Assembly (NCBI GenBank): GCA_951640165.1
Contig: OX621249.1
Location: forward strand, 7,801,001 to 7,865,000
Length of the DNA: 64,000 nt
Reading direction: 5' to 3'
Source of the DNA: Pseudoips prasinana
Lineage: Eukaryota > Arthropoda > Insecta > Lepidoptera > Nolidae
Both the position numbers and the translations under genes were made by a program. Within the stretch, counting starts at the first letter, position 1. Every line of letters begins with the position of its first letter. This document shows positions 8,866-18,995 of the stretch, piece after piece. The notes under the pieces were generated by a model that was given only the letters and a program-made list of their open reading frames with translations, made no database searches and was not told the origin of the DNA.

Positions 8866-11419
8866 AGAATAGAATAGAATAGAATACTCTTTATTGTACA
8901 CACATACATGACAAATTCATAGGACACTAATAACACAATCATGTACAATTGGCGGTCTTATCGCATCAAGCGATTTCTTCCAGACAACCTTTGGATGGAT
9001 AGGAGCTGTAATTATTTTAAAAATAGTAGGTGTGCAACAAATGAAAAGGTAGATAAGTCTAAAATCATGAATAAATATAAACATATACATAAATATATAC
9101 ATACATATACATAAATATATATATAGATATAATAAAATTATGTATAAATACAATACAGTGCATACTATACAACTTAAAAAAAAATACATAAATATTATAT
9201 TAGACAATAGGTGACTACAAACTTAGGTAGTGCTCTTTAACTGCTTTATTGAACGTGGTAAGAGTTTGGGCACGTCTGATAGTAACTGGCAAGGAATTCC
9301 AAATTTGTACTGCTTGAACTGAGAATGACTTGCTCATAAATATTGTAGAGTGCATAGGAGTATGCAGCTTTAGGTAGTGTGATGATCTTAGGAATCTGGT
9401 ATGCGTGTCACAGAGAAACTCGAAACGGTTTTTGAGGTATATAGGTGTAGCGGGATTAAACAGAGTGTTATATAATAAAGAAAGAACATGAGCATTCCGA
9501 CGAAGGCGGATTGGCAGCTTTGAACGGAACAATGAAACGTGATCATATTTGCGTAGGCTAAATATGAATCTAATACAAAGGTTTTGAAGACGCTGAAGTT
9601 TATCCAGTTGTTCTTCTGTCAGATCTAGATAGCTGGCATCGGCATAGTCGAGAATAGGCAAGAGGAGTGATTGTGCAAGAGCAGTTTTAGTGGTAATAGG
9701 GAGGAAGTTGCGCAGGCGCCTGAAGGAACCTGATGACGCAAAAAGTTTACAACTTACAGCTTTCAGTTGAGGACCCCATGATAATGTTGCTGTCAATTAT
9801 CAAAGATAATCCCCAAGTTCTTAACGTTATCCCTGAGAGGGATAACGGTGACATCAAAGATGATTTGGGGGAGTTGGGAGCAGTCCAATTTTGAAATCAG
9901 TCGAGAGCTGCCAAGTACTATAGCCTGTGTTTTCATCGGATTGATTTTGAGACCAAAGTTCTGACTCCACGCCCTAATCCGAGCTAAATCATCATTGATT
10001 GTCGCCATTGCACTGGGTAAGTTCGTAAGCAAAGCATGGGAATAAATCTGTAGATCGTCTGCATAAAGATGATAGGAGGAAGAAAGATTATTGGAAATTG
10101 TATTAATAAATAAAGCAAAAAGCAATGGAGAAAGAACGCCACCCTGTGGCACGCCAGCAACTGTATTAGACCATGTAGAAAACATATCATTAATACGGAT
10201 TCTTTGCCGGCGCCCAAACAGGTAAGATCGAAACCATTTAATCACCGTTGGAGATATGTTAAGTGACGTCAAAATGCCAAGAAGAATGTCAAAATCTACA
10301 GTATTGAACGCATTGCTAAAATCTAGTAAAAGGAGAACTGTAAGATTTCCATTCTCCATGGCACCTCTGATGTCTTCCGTAATATGGACCAGGGCTGTAA
10401 CGGTACCAGGACGTATGACCAGGACGGAAACCGGATTGCATAGGGTTGAGGATATTGTGCTTACATACATAGGAATTAAGTTGGGTGTAGATAAGCCGCT
10501 CGAGGACTTTTGATAGGAATGGAAGAATGGATATAGGACGATAGTCGGAGAAGGAGGATGGTTTTCTGGTTTTAGGAATGGGAGTGACTAGGGCTTCTTT
10601 CCATGTAGAAGGAAAGAATCCACTCGATATGGAACAATTAAGGATGTGACTGATAATGGGTAGGACATCATCAAGGATAGGAATGATCATATTACGGCTG
10701 ACACTGTCGCTACCGACCGCATTGGAAGATATTGACAGGATGCCTTTCTTAACATCACAATCGGAGAATTGATTGAAAACAAATGGTGGATGATCGGCAG
10801 TTGGAAGTGATGAAAGATATCTTAACGATTGAGTTTTAGCTAATGTGTTACTCGATGATGAAGAGGAAAAGTACTGATTAAGGGAATTGATGTCTAATTT
10901 ATTAGGGAGAGTATCTAGAGATTTTCCAACTCCTAATGATCTAAGAAATTTCCAGATTTTCGCTGGATCTCCGTTTTCAACGGATTTATGGATATTATGG
11001 CGTTGAGCACTCCTACACATCTTATTGCAGCGATTTCGGATTGCAAGATATTTGTCCCAAGAAATGTCAGATGGTCGACACTTGCATTTTGATTTCGCCG
11101 CTGTTTTGAGACTTATGAGTGCCTTGATCTCATCATTAAGCCATGGTGCTGGCAAGTGTATTACTCGTATAGCTCGAATAGGCGCGTGTATGTCGTACAA
11201 ATCAATCAAAGTGGCTGTAAATATATTAACCTTGTCATAGACTGAGGCAGAATTTCATAACGAGCTCCAGTCAATACCCCTGGCGGCTTCTCGAAGACTC
11301 TCAAGGTTCATACCACTAAAATTGCGCTGCAGAAGAATTTTCGACTTAGCCTTTGGTGGACGGATTGCATAGGAAACAAAGATCAGATCGTGATAAGAAA
11401 ACATGTCAGCCGAGCATTG
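8866..11419 (-). mobile_element. LINE J copy 1 (jockey/CR1-group, 5'-truncated)
   Basis: Minus-strand non-LTR retrotransposon. Its 3' end is at 8866, with an ATTCT-repeat tail after the polyadenylation signal AATAAAGAG. The 3' UTR runs to 9214 and the coding remnant reaches 11419. Similarity to copy 2 stops near 11419, just before MITE K at 11426, and does not resume beyond K. The endonuclease region is therefore absent, through 5' truncation or deletion. Confidence 0.85.
9215..11419 (-). pseudogene. Non-LTR reverse transcriptase, frameshifted
   Basis: Three overlapping minus-strand frames together cover the linker, reverse transcriptase and C-terminal domain. Frame 1 (10316-11209) holds the linker and first RT motifs (SFSDYRPISILPFLSKVLER, then MQSGFRPGHT). 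The frame breaks near 10405. Frame 2 (9793-10470, useful from about 10410) has motif A FSNAFNTVD, GVPQGGVLSPLLF, and the catalytic YADD within HLYADDLQIY. A second break near 9795 leads to frame 3 (9215-9796), the C-terminal domain (LLPILDYADASYLDL, FSVQAVQIWNSLP) ending in EHYLSL. Compared with copy 2, three residues are missing within FRSKLPIRL. The protein would copy element RNA at a nicked target; this copy cannot make it. The assignment to the jockey/CR1 group is from motif style. Confidence 0.9.
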
Positions 11420-11425
11420 GCTATA

Positions 11426-11835
11426 TACAACATGTAACGTAATTAACGCACACCCTCAAATATTATGTTATATTATGTGTAATATTATGTTCTAATCATA
11501 ATACATACACTGAATTTTTAATTTAACATGTAAATGCATTGTTATTTACTAAATTAGTTTCTTGGAATAAAGTTTATTTTTCTTTATTTTGTATTGGATG
11601 ATGGAATTTATATGAATACTAATAAAACTGCGATTTTAAATGCCTTATATTATGACTTACGGTCCATTTCAATTTGTTTTGACTGTTCAGGGTTAAAAAG
11701 ACAATTATTTACGCAGTTTTAATTATTTTGGAATAAAATACCTAATACCTATATTAAAAATTATGTGAATCGATTCAGTAAACGATTCTGAACAAACTAT
11801 TTTCAGGATGTGCGTTAATTAAGTTACATGTTGTA
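11426..11835 (+). mobile_element. MITE K, second full copy
   Basis: A 410-bp element with TIRs TACAACATGTAACGTAATTA... and its inverse at the right end, bounded by TA. It is the inverted counterpart of 4250-4651, sharing TAAATGCATTGTTATTTACT and GAATCGATTCAGTAAACGAT. It abuts the 5' end of LINE J copy 1. Confidence 0.85.
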
Positions 11836-12040
11836 TAAGTATGTTATTATTATATGAGAGATTTAACTAATACTGGTGGCGTATTTTATTATTACAAGTA
11901 CAAGTGCATCAGATATTTATAGAAAAGATAAGTATCGTGAGTTTAACATATTTATGGACAGCCCACATTTTAAAATGCGATACCAACATGTACATAGTTA
12001 TAGAGGTAACCAAATTGAAAATAACACATATTTTCGTACT

Positions 12041-12232
12041 AACGTGCCCCGCAGTTTTACCGTGTTAAACTTAATAAATTATAGTCTATATGTTATTCGA
12101 ATATATAAGCTATATTACTAGAAAGTTTCATCATAATCCGTTCCGTAGTTTTTGCTTCAAAGCGTAACAAACACTCATATATCCATACTACAAACTTTCG
12201 CATTTATAATATTATAGTAGGATTTACGATAC
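12041..12232 (-). mobile_element. Helitron-like element D2, minus strand
   Basis: It begins with the inverted 3' terminus (GTGCCCCGCAGTTTTACCG), then AATTATAGTCTATATGTTAT, and ends GCATTTATAATATTATAGTA, the inverted family start. Both ends are eroded. A short middle segment has the AAAGTTTCATCATAATCCGT block of the D2 subtype. Confidence 0.65.
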
Positions 12233-12524
12233 GTTGTCCTATTAAGTTATAATTACAGATAAGCTTTGTCGAGTTAAGTTAAATATTGCGTTCCATATAG
12301 CCGCTTTGTATTATGTTGCTCAGTTCGGTTTATCCCAGCGTTTCAAATCGTCAGCCACCGAATGCCAATCAAGGCCGATTACATGATTCAGAACTGCATG
12401 AATACATTGGACGTACAGAGTATTTGTGCTATTAAGCTACTCTGAAAGATTGTGCTTTTGAATACAACGAAAACAAGCGAAAAGCGTTTGAACGCTACTC
12501 ATTCAATCTTAAGAGAGGTGGGGC
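12233..12524. other. Unassigned sequence
   Basis: No recognised feature. Confidence 0.35.
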
Positions 12525-12800
12525 AATGTAGCGTTCATTCGTCCAAAAAACGACTAAAAGCGACTCAAGTAGTACCTCCATCTTACAGTCGACATTCATT
12601 AATAATATAATATTAAAGTTGTGTTTCTGCGTGTAAGGTCGCCAGAGCATGGGGTGAAAGGGTCAGCAAGACTTGTTTGCTGTCTCTTGAAGGCCGGCAA
12701 CGCAACCGCGACTCATCTGGTATTGCGAGTGTCTATGGGCGGCGGTGATCACTTACCATCAGGTGACCGACTTGCTCGTATGTCACGCTCGGATATAAAA
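12525..12800 (+). repeat. Dispersed repeat P
   Basis: The segment TAGCGTTCATTCG...CTTACAG, then AAGGTCGCCAGAGC, AAGGCCGGCAACGCAACCGC and GATCACTTACCATCAGGTGA, ending TATAAAAAAAA, recurs at 21225-21525, 56700-56895 and (internally deleted) 31755-31868. I know this block as very common in moth genomes; an A-rich 3' end suggests a retroposon. No coding evidence. Confidence 0.75.
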
Positions 12801-12989
12801 AAAATCCAATATATGACACTAATATGGAGGCATTGTAGCCTAGATAAGGTTATTAAACAACTTATCGACTCTTTAGGTAAGCAAGAAAATGGATCGTACA
12901 TCTGTCAACTTGGAATTTAACGACGTAACGTTGCTGGCCAAAAATCTGCATCAGTCAGCACAATCATGTCAGTCAAAGTATATCTACTG

Positions 12990-13197
12990 CTTGACAAAAG
13001 CCTGCCAAAATAATGGGCGGGGGAGGGGTTGGGGGGATATACCATAATCACCACGCTTGGCAGACGGGTTGGCGCAGTTTGATGGTCATAGTTCTCAGCA
13101 AAACGCTGTTGCCCGTTCTCTGGTAGGTATTCCCTCGGACAATTTGTACGCCCCCCACGGGATAAGATGGGGTGATGATATTCTATGCCGTCACCAC
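12990..13197 (-). mobile_element. Retroposon H, minus strand
   Basis: Inverted H body: ACCATAATCACCACGCTTGG, CAGACGGGTTGGCG, GTAGGTATTCCCTCGG and CACGGGATAAGATGGGGTGA. Matches the plus copies near 5000, 25300 and 55540. Confidence 0.75.
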
Positions 13198-13213
13198 ACA
13201 GCAAGGTTTATGG

Positions 13214-13458
13214 GACATTATTCACACACAGATCTGATCTGATCCCAAACTGAGCAGAGCTTGTACTATGGAAACCAGATAACTGATAGTTACATATACT
13301 ACTTTTCTTTTGTACATGCTTATATAAATATTTTACACCCAGATTCAGGACAAACAGACATGTTCTTGCACACAAATATCTGGTTCTGGGTGGGAATCGA
13401 ACCCACGACCTGCGGTGTGAAAGGCAAGCATTTATCAACCACGCCATATATAAGACAG
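13214..13458 (-). mobile_element. SINE A, minus strand
   Basis: From the family tail (CTGATCCCAAACTGAGCAGA), through TTCAGGACAAACAGACATGT, to the inverted B box GGGAATCGAACCCACGACC and the inverted head AAAGGCAAGCATTTATCAAC. The 5' end of the SINE is duplicated in inverted form just downstream. Confidence 0.85.
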
Positions 13459-13486
13459 CCTGTCTTATATATGGCGTGGTTGATAA
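13432..13486. repeat. 55-bp palindrome, 27-bp perfect arms
   Basis: The arm at 13432-13458 (TTATCAACCACGCCATATAT plus AAGACAG) is exactly complementary to 13460-13486, with one central base. The left arm is the 5' terminus of the SINE A copy, so the palindrome is an inverted duplication of the SINE end. Confidence 0.95.
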
Positions 13487-13900
13487 ATTATATGATTATA
13501 TATAAATTCCCATCTTGTTTGCATTTATAGTTAGTTTGATTATAGTTTTAGATTGTTAGGAATTGATTGCCTAGTGTATAATAAAATAAAATTAAAAAGT
13601 CCTTCACGATTGAAAACTACTTCAAATATTTCACTAAACTATTCATCGTCTTCGCCTTAAAACACAAAATTTTGGTCAACTTTTTCTAACAAATCGAATT
13701 ACCGCTACCCATCGATGTCTGAGGTCATAAAGAGACGCATTAAGATACCCCCGGGTTGAACATCAAAACTTTCATACATAATTTCGTTGGGGTCTTAACT
13801 TTATACGTGTTGATCAAAGTTACGAGGCCCTTTAAGGGAATCATCCATCCATCTTGACTCACGATATTCAGCTTATCGGTCAATTTCTTTCCAGAGACTC
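13487..13900. other. Unassigned sequence
   Basis: No recognised feature in about 400 bp. Confidence 0.35.
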
Positions 13901-13904
13901 TTTA

Positions 13905-14315
13905 TAATATATTATTACCCACTGAGCCCACTGATTTTGTTTCGCTGGGTCTTCTCAGTTGGGGCGCATTGGATCCGGTGGTAGCATTAAAGCGCGACTG
14001 TCGTTATTAACACAAGGTCTATCATAATAATACCTTAATATAGAAAGAACCATTGACAATATGTAGTAAAAATATTACACTTAAAGTAGATAATTAAACA
14101 TAATCTCTTGACAATAACTTGATACGAGCTAGCTAAATATCATTGCTATAATAAAATAAATTTTATAAATGTTTTCATACAATGTGTATCTTAATATCTA
14201 TGTTACTAGAAATAATAATGTATACAATTACGAGTATATTACTACAAACATGTTCTGACTATTGACAAGCGCTTTTTTAAAGTCTACGTGGGTTAAAACC
14301 TTTTTTATTTTTTAT
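13905..14315 (+). mobile_element. LINE I 3' end, long copy
   Basis: Starts in GTCTTCTCAGTTGGGGCGCA and TTGGATCCGGTGGTAGCATT, passes GAACCATTGACAATATGTAG and ACAAACATGTTCTGACTATT, and ends GCGCTTTTTTAAAGTCTACG before a T-rich tail. Inverse of 49253-49720. A 5'-truncated LINE; only 3' UTR or the last codons remain. Confidence 0.75.
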
Positions 14316-14399
14316 TATTCTCTCATTTTTAAGTTTTTTCCTAAAACGGACTAAAATTCAATACTGTTGTACTGCACGCTGGCAGAAATTATAAATGTC

Positions 14400-14480
14400 A
14401 ACAAAGCCCAGCTAGTTTTTAGCTTGATTCTCTCACCGGTACGTAAGCGATCGGCGAGGTTAAGTAACTAGGCTAGAAAA
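14400..14480 (+). mobile_element. SINE N head fragment
   Basis: GCGATCGGCGAGGTTAAGTA and ACTAGGCT match the 5S-like head of the full copy at 14745-14992; the rest is missing. Confidence 0.55.
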
Positions 14481-14700
14481 ATATTAACCATGGATATCTC
14501 CATAACCATGGGGTTCCGCGGGGTGGGGATGGTACAGGAGGGTAGCCACCTCCCCCCTCGAACCCCTCCCCCCTCAATTCACTTTCGTTTGAAGGCGACT
14601 TGATTTGAGATATTTACCATCCTATCTTTAATCCTGATTGAGTTTACAGGAACGAAGTAACAAGAGTTATAATAATAGTGTAATGGCTGATCAAGCGGTC

Positions 14701-14735
14701 AGTCACAATAATAATATCCTGGGACATTATTTACA
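14701..14735 (-). mobile_element. SINE A tail fragment
   Basis: AATAATATCCTGGGACATTA then TTTAC is the inverted 3' end of family A only. Confidence 0.55.
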
Positions 14736-14744
14736 GGCGCTCAT

Positions 14745-14992
14745 AAGTAGTTGCTATCACTGGTCTGTAAGTGATCGGCGAGGTTAAGCAACTAGGCTCG
14801 CGGTCAGTCCATAGATGGATGACCGCCTTAGTGGTTTAATTTCAGAGCGTCTCCGTGCTTAGGAGGGCACGTTAAGCTGCCAGTCCCGTTTGTAGTCATT
14901 AGACAACATTCGTTAAGCCATGTCAGAGGTCTTCTGAGCGACTTGAACAACTCTGACAGTAGGGTAACCACTGCCCACTACTAAATTTGCAC
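14745..14992 (+). mobile_element. SINE N, best 5S-rRNA-derived copy
   Basis: The head GTGATCGGCGAGGTTAAGCA, ACTAGGCTCGCGGTCAGTCC and ATAGATGGATGACCGCC lines up with the 5S rRNA segment that holds the internal promoter. The match covers the spacing between box A and box C, not just one motif. The body (TCCGTGCTTAGGAGGGCACG, CTGACAGTAGGGTAACCACT) is shared with 5362-5605 and, more divergently, 28305-28500 and 46780-46965. It is not a 5S gene, since the 5' half of 5S and a terminator are missing. Confidence 0.8.
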
Positions 14993-14999
14993 TCCATAT

Positions 15000-16018
15000 G
15001 ATGATAAGAGATTACGATACGCGTGGTTGAACCATCACTTCTTTCCATTCAACACATAACAAGAAATTATGAATATTGTGTAAGTTGGAGGTACCTCTTT
15101 AGACGGCTGACTTGAATAAACGTTTTTCACCGAAGTAAAACAAAATAAAACTTCTGACTTAAATAAATACCTACTCTCTTAACTTAGTAATAAAGTTCAA
15201 ACTACATATGTAACAAGAAGCAAGAAGCTTTATGTCTTTGATTATATTTGCCGTATTTAATTCTCTCTATACTGGCTAGGACCATCATTGTTCCCGTAGG
15301 GTTGTATAAAATTGTCAAGTGGCACAGGCCTACCTTCATAATTATTTCGGCAAAAGTGTACCTAAATATACGTATTACATTTGAGACTCTGTGCTTACAC
15401 AGGAAATATTCAGGTCGAACATTCATTCATGACTTCATTAAGAAAAAGATACAGATACAGAGCAAAGCCTCGTTAAATTATGAATGCACCTAGGCTCCCA
15501 GCGAGCTTTAGTATATGTACACTAATCATGTACAAAGCCGTGCTCTTGCCAACTGTCAGGTACAATAACATAGAGCAAATATGTGCTAGATTCTCATATT
15601 TACTTGGCATAATAATAGACATTCAAACGGTTTCTTATTCCGTTCAGTTTATGTTTAGATTTTCCTTTGTCATATCAATTGGTAAACTATTTTATAGCCT
15701 TTATGAGGAATGCCTACCGTCTCGCTCCTTCACATGAAAAAGAGAGTAGTACATCAATCAACCATATTTTTTGAATTTAGAATGTTGGAAAGGAAACTCG
15801 TAAAATTAATTTGAGTCGATTATTGATACCTTAGCCGGAAAATTATAATTAATTGCGCTGCCAGAAGATGCAGATTCCCGCTAGATGCTTAAATTTATTA
15901 TTTTTCAATGTAAATCTAATATTAGGTAATAATGATCCCAAAATAAGTAGAATTTGTATCAGGGAAACCGTTACTGATATACTATTTTCTTTTGTAAATA
16001 CATACAATATAAAAAAAT
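15000..16018. other. Unassigned 1-kb stretch
   Basis: No repeat family of this window and no protein domain recognised. Short open frames at 15202-15737 on both strands look random in composition. Confidence 0.4.
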
Positions 16019-16021
16019 GAT

Positions 16022-16278
16022 GACCTAAATAATATCAAGGGACAATGTCACACAGATCATCCTAGCCCCAAACCAAACAAAGCTTGTACTATGGGTACCA
16101 GGCGACGATATACATACTTATATAGATAGATAAATACTTAAATAATAGAAAACATCCATGACTCAGAAACAAATATTCGTGCTCATCACACAAATATTTG
16201 CACTTACCGGGATTTGAAACCAGGACCACCAGCTTCGTAGGCAGGAGCTCTACCAACTAGGCTACGGTGACCGTCAAA
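16022..16278 (-). mobile_element. SINE B (tRNA-derived), minus strand
   Basis: Inverted family B: tail GGGACAATGTCACACAGATC, middle GGTACCAGGCGACGATATAC and GAGCACGAATATTTG-type block inverted, then tRNA-like head with inverted B box GGGATTTGAAACCAGGACC and A box TACCAACTAGGCTACGGTGA. Same family as 25496-25754 and 55268-55524. Confidence 0.85.
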
Positions 16279-16475
16279 TTTAACGACCGTCAATTTAAAT
16301 GCCAAAAAGCTGTCAGAAACTGGCTTATGAACTGCAGCTATAATGAAACAGAGCAACTGCTGACTTAATTTCAGTACTGACACGAGAGACACTTCCAAAG
16401 TGGAAAAATGAATGTCCCCCCCCCTGTAACTTCTAAAATAAGAGAATGATAAATCTAAAAAAAATATATGATGTA

Positions 16476-17954
16476 CCGTAAAATGGGGCGGCTTTGATTA
16501 GGTTTCGGATTAAATTGTTCTCTATTACTTTGTATTTTAAAGTTATGGCCCTGAAAAAAAAACTGAAATATCGGTTTTTTGTGTAGATTACATATACACC
16601 TAAAAAAAAAATCAACAAGCTATCGTTTCCGAGAAAAAAAACAAAATGTTCCTTATCAACTTCAAACTGAGTTTGGGGCGACTTTGATAACACCTGTTTT
16701 TGCAATCGTATTTGAAAGTAACCCGGAAAAGGAGCAAATCATAGAAAAAAAAATTTTTTTTTCCTCTGTACACTTTAAGAGTTATTAATACTTTTATGAA
16801 TTTGGGGTGGCATTGATTACAGGGGCTAATTTGATTGACGAAATAACAAGTTTCAAATCAAGAAAACATTTATTTAAACTTTTATAATATTTCAAAATGT
16901 AGCAAAACAGATTTTTACCGAACTTAATGATTATACCAATTAGGTTAGGCACAATAATAAAACTTAAAAAGTAAAAAATAAATCGACCTAAAGAGTTAGG
17001 AACAATGAGCCGTCACGGGACGCCTGGCAGATGTGAAACATCGACATGATTTTGTAAAAGTAATATGCAGAAAAGAACATATTGCGATAGGAACTAAATA
17101 GGTATGTCATAATGATAAAATAAAAAGTCGATTGCGCATGCGCCACGGCATGCCTCGCCACGCCAGAAATCTGTTTTACGTGCGGCTATAGATGTTTAAC
17201 ATCAACAGTAAATATTAAATTTTACATTTCTTTAACAGGAACCTTAATTGGAAAGATATAGCAACCATATTTGAGTTCGGGATGATACAACGTCCCGAAT
17301 TGTATATTGTAGGTTTGTGAAGCTTGACTTATGGACATTCCATTGTCAGTTATTTTTTCAATGGCTTCTTCTAGCACTTCGGTAGTGTAATTTCTATAAT
17401 TCCTTATGCCCGGAGTCTTTTTGTAATTGCGCACTATGGTTGTTCCTGAACAGGGGCGACTTTGATAGTAAAACCTTTACAAATCAAACACAATATAAAA
17501 CCTTTACAAATCAAAGACTGCGAGAACGGGGTGACTTTGATTCCTCTCAAATTCGCCCCGGTGAAAAAATCAAAGTAACCCCGACAACTTAAACGATAAT
17601 AACCTCAAAAATCTTGCAAAAATAAGAAATTCGGAATAAATTTACAATAAACCATGAATTATATATACTCAAAGCTCAAAACATAAATATACATGGTTAT
17701 TTTGGTATATAAGAAGTTATATGAGCATGAATTACTTATATTAATTAGGATTCACTTTCAATAATTATTTTCCACGGACACAGATGCGCCAGCGCTTTGT
17801 GAGTGAATGACAAGATGGCCGAAATATCAGTGTTAACAATACTAAAAAAAAATTTGGACGCGTTCGGATACTTTTTGAAATATTAACATAAAAGTAATAT
17901 TTTTAAGTTATCATCAAAGTCGCCCCGTCGTTCTAAAGTCGCCCCATATTACGG
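16476..17954 (-). mobile_element. Degraded pogo/Tigger-like DNA transposon
   Basis: About 1.5 kb bounded by inverted ends CCGTAAAATGGGGCGGCTTT (left) and the inverse of AAGTCGCCCCATATTACGG (right), flanked by TA. The motif GGGGCGACTTTGAT or close variants occurs at about 16485, 16675, 16803, 17453 and 17529, and inverted near 17565, 17920 and 17935. A helix-turn-helix coding remnant lies at 17222-17437 on the minus strand. No DDE catalytic domain was found, so it is non-autonomous or internally deleted. Confidence 0.7.
17222..17437 (-). pseudogene. HTH psq-type DNA-binding exon of a transposase
   Basis: The minus strand reads VRNYKKTPGIRNYRNYTTEV, then LEEAIEKITDNGMSISQASQ and TYNIQFGTLY. 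Pipsqueak/CENP-B-type helix-turn-helix domains at the N-terminus of pogo and Tigger transposases and jerky-like proteins commonly start M-V-R-N-Y and show the pattern S(I/V)..A(S/A)..(Y/F).I..GTLY. The expected start codon has become ATA (17435-17437) immediately before GTG-CGC-AAT-TAC. After GTLY the frame runs into unrelated residues and stops, with no KF or K..G continuation. The rest of the transposase is absent. In an intact element this domain binds the transposon ends. Domestication cannot be excluded but the lost ATG argues for a dead copy. Confidence 0.7.
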
Positions 17955-18075
17955 TACATTACCATGTAAACAAAAATTGGTTTGAATGAAATCTTGTAAG
18001 TAGTTTTTTTTTAATGCGTGATAAATCGTAAACCGCAATTTACCTTTCATTTAATCAACTGAAATACTTGCTGCT

Positions 18076-18125
18076 GCGGAACCCTTCATGGGCGAGTCCG
18101 TCTCGCACTTGGCCGGTTTTATTTA
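18076..18125 (-). repeat. Repeat L end fragment
   Basis: CGGAACCCTTCATGGGCGAG then TCCGTCTCGCACTTGGCCGG is the inverted start of family L (compare 53672-53720). Confidence 0.7.
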
Positions 18126-18218
18126 TATATAAGACTTTAACGTTTCAGATAACTCTAGCCCTATGTTAAAGATAAACAAGAGTATAATTTAGTATAGTGC
18201 TTTGTAAAACATTTATGC

Positions 18219-18320
18219 TGCACCATCATCATCATATCAGCTGAAAGACGCCCACTGCTGGACAAAGACCTCTCCAAATATCTCCACAATTGTCAGTCCT
18301 GCGCAGTACTAGTTATGCTT
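18219..18320 (-). mobile_element. RTE-like LINE V 3' end, minus strand
   Basis: Plus strand CATCATCATCATATCAGCTG, AAAGACGCCCACTGCTGGAC and CTCCAAATATCTCCACAATT is the inverse of the family V tail. Confidence 0.7.
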
Positions 18321-18720
18321 ACTACCTAACTCTTAACTAATGATCGTTCACCTTTCTACGAACACTAGCAACACCGAAAATTTTGCCTCTATGAGCAAGA
18401 CATTTGAGCTCGGCCATAGTTCAATGAGACCGGGCGGGCAATCGTGCGGATGTAACCCATAATTTGTATAAAGCACCAATCATTCTTCAATTGTTCTCAG
18501 TTCAAATTATGAGCATTACCGCTTCGTTGACCAGCAGCTTGCCTTGAGGGCGCACACTTTGAACAACTAACTTTAAATGTGAGAATATTAATATTTTAAC
18601 AAAGCGTTCTGGGTGTGGTTTCAGATTAAATAACCTTACTTCAACTTAAGGTAATTTATGTGAAAGTTTTGTTCTGCTCAAAACAGGTGATTGCGTATTT
18701 TCGTAATGTTTTCTGAATAA
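18321..18720. other. Unassigned sequence
   Basis: Nothing recognised until an AATAAATATTTTT signal followed by CTTT repeats at 18715-18745, which may be the tail of an unrecognised retroposon. Confidence 0.35.
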
Positions 18721-18722
18721 AT

Positions 18723-18747
18723 ATTTTTCTTTCTTTCTTTCTTTTCT
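18723..18747. repeat. CTTT microsatellite
   Basis: Four to five CTTT units directly after AATAAATATTTTT. Confidence 0.85.
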
Positions 18748-18995
18748 AATCCATTATCATTTGCAGTCGTTACCAAATAGGAAAATCTTTATTTCTGAAT
18801 TCCAATAACTCTTTAACTCTTAATCTTACTTAATCAATAACTCGGGACGCAAATGGCTTAAGTACTTTAACCCGATTTCCCATGAGATCCAAACATCAAA
18901 AAACATGATCACGTTCGTCAAACTACTTTTATGCCAACTTACCGTAAGTAACCACCTATATTAACATTTTTTTAAATGTGTATTACATTTAAAAT

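Noticed and set aside
8917..9207. 96-codon Tyr/Ile-rich minus-strand frame resembling a membrane protein
   Set aside because: It is the AT-rich 3' UTR of LINE J copy 1 with a simple CATATA-type repeat.
14760..14825. Possible 5S rRNA gene
   Set aside because: Only the promoter half resembles 5S. The 5' half and a T-run terminator are missing and the body is a dispersed repeat.
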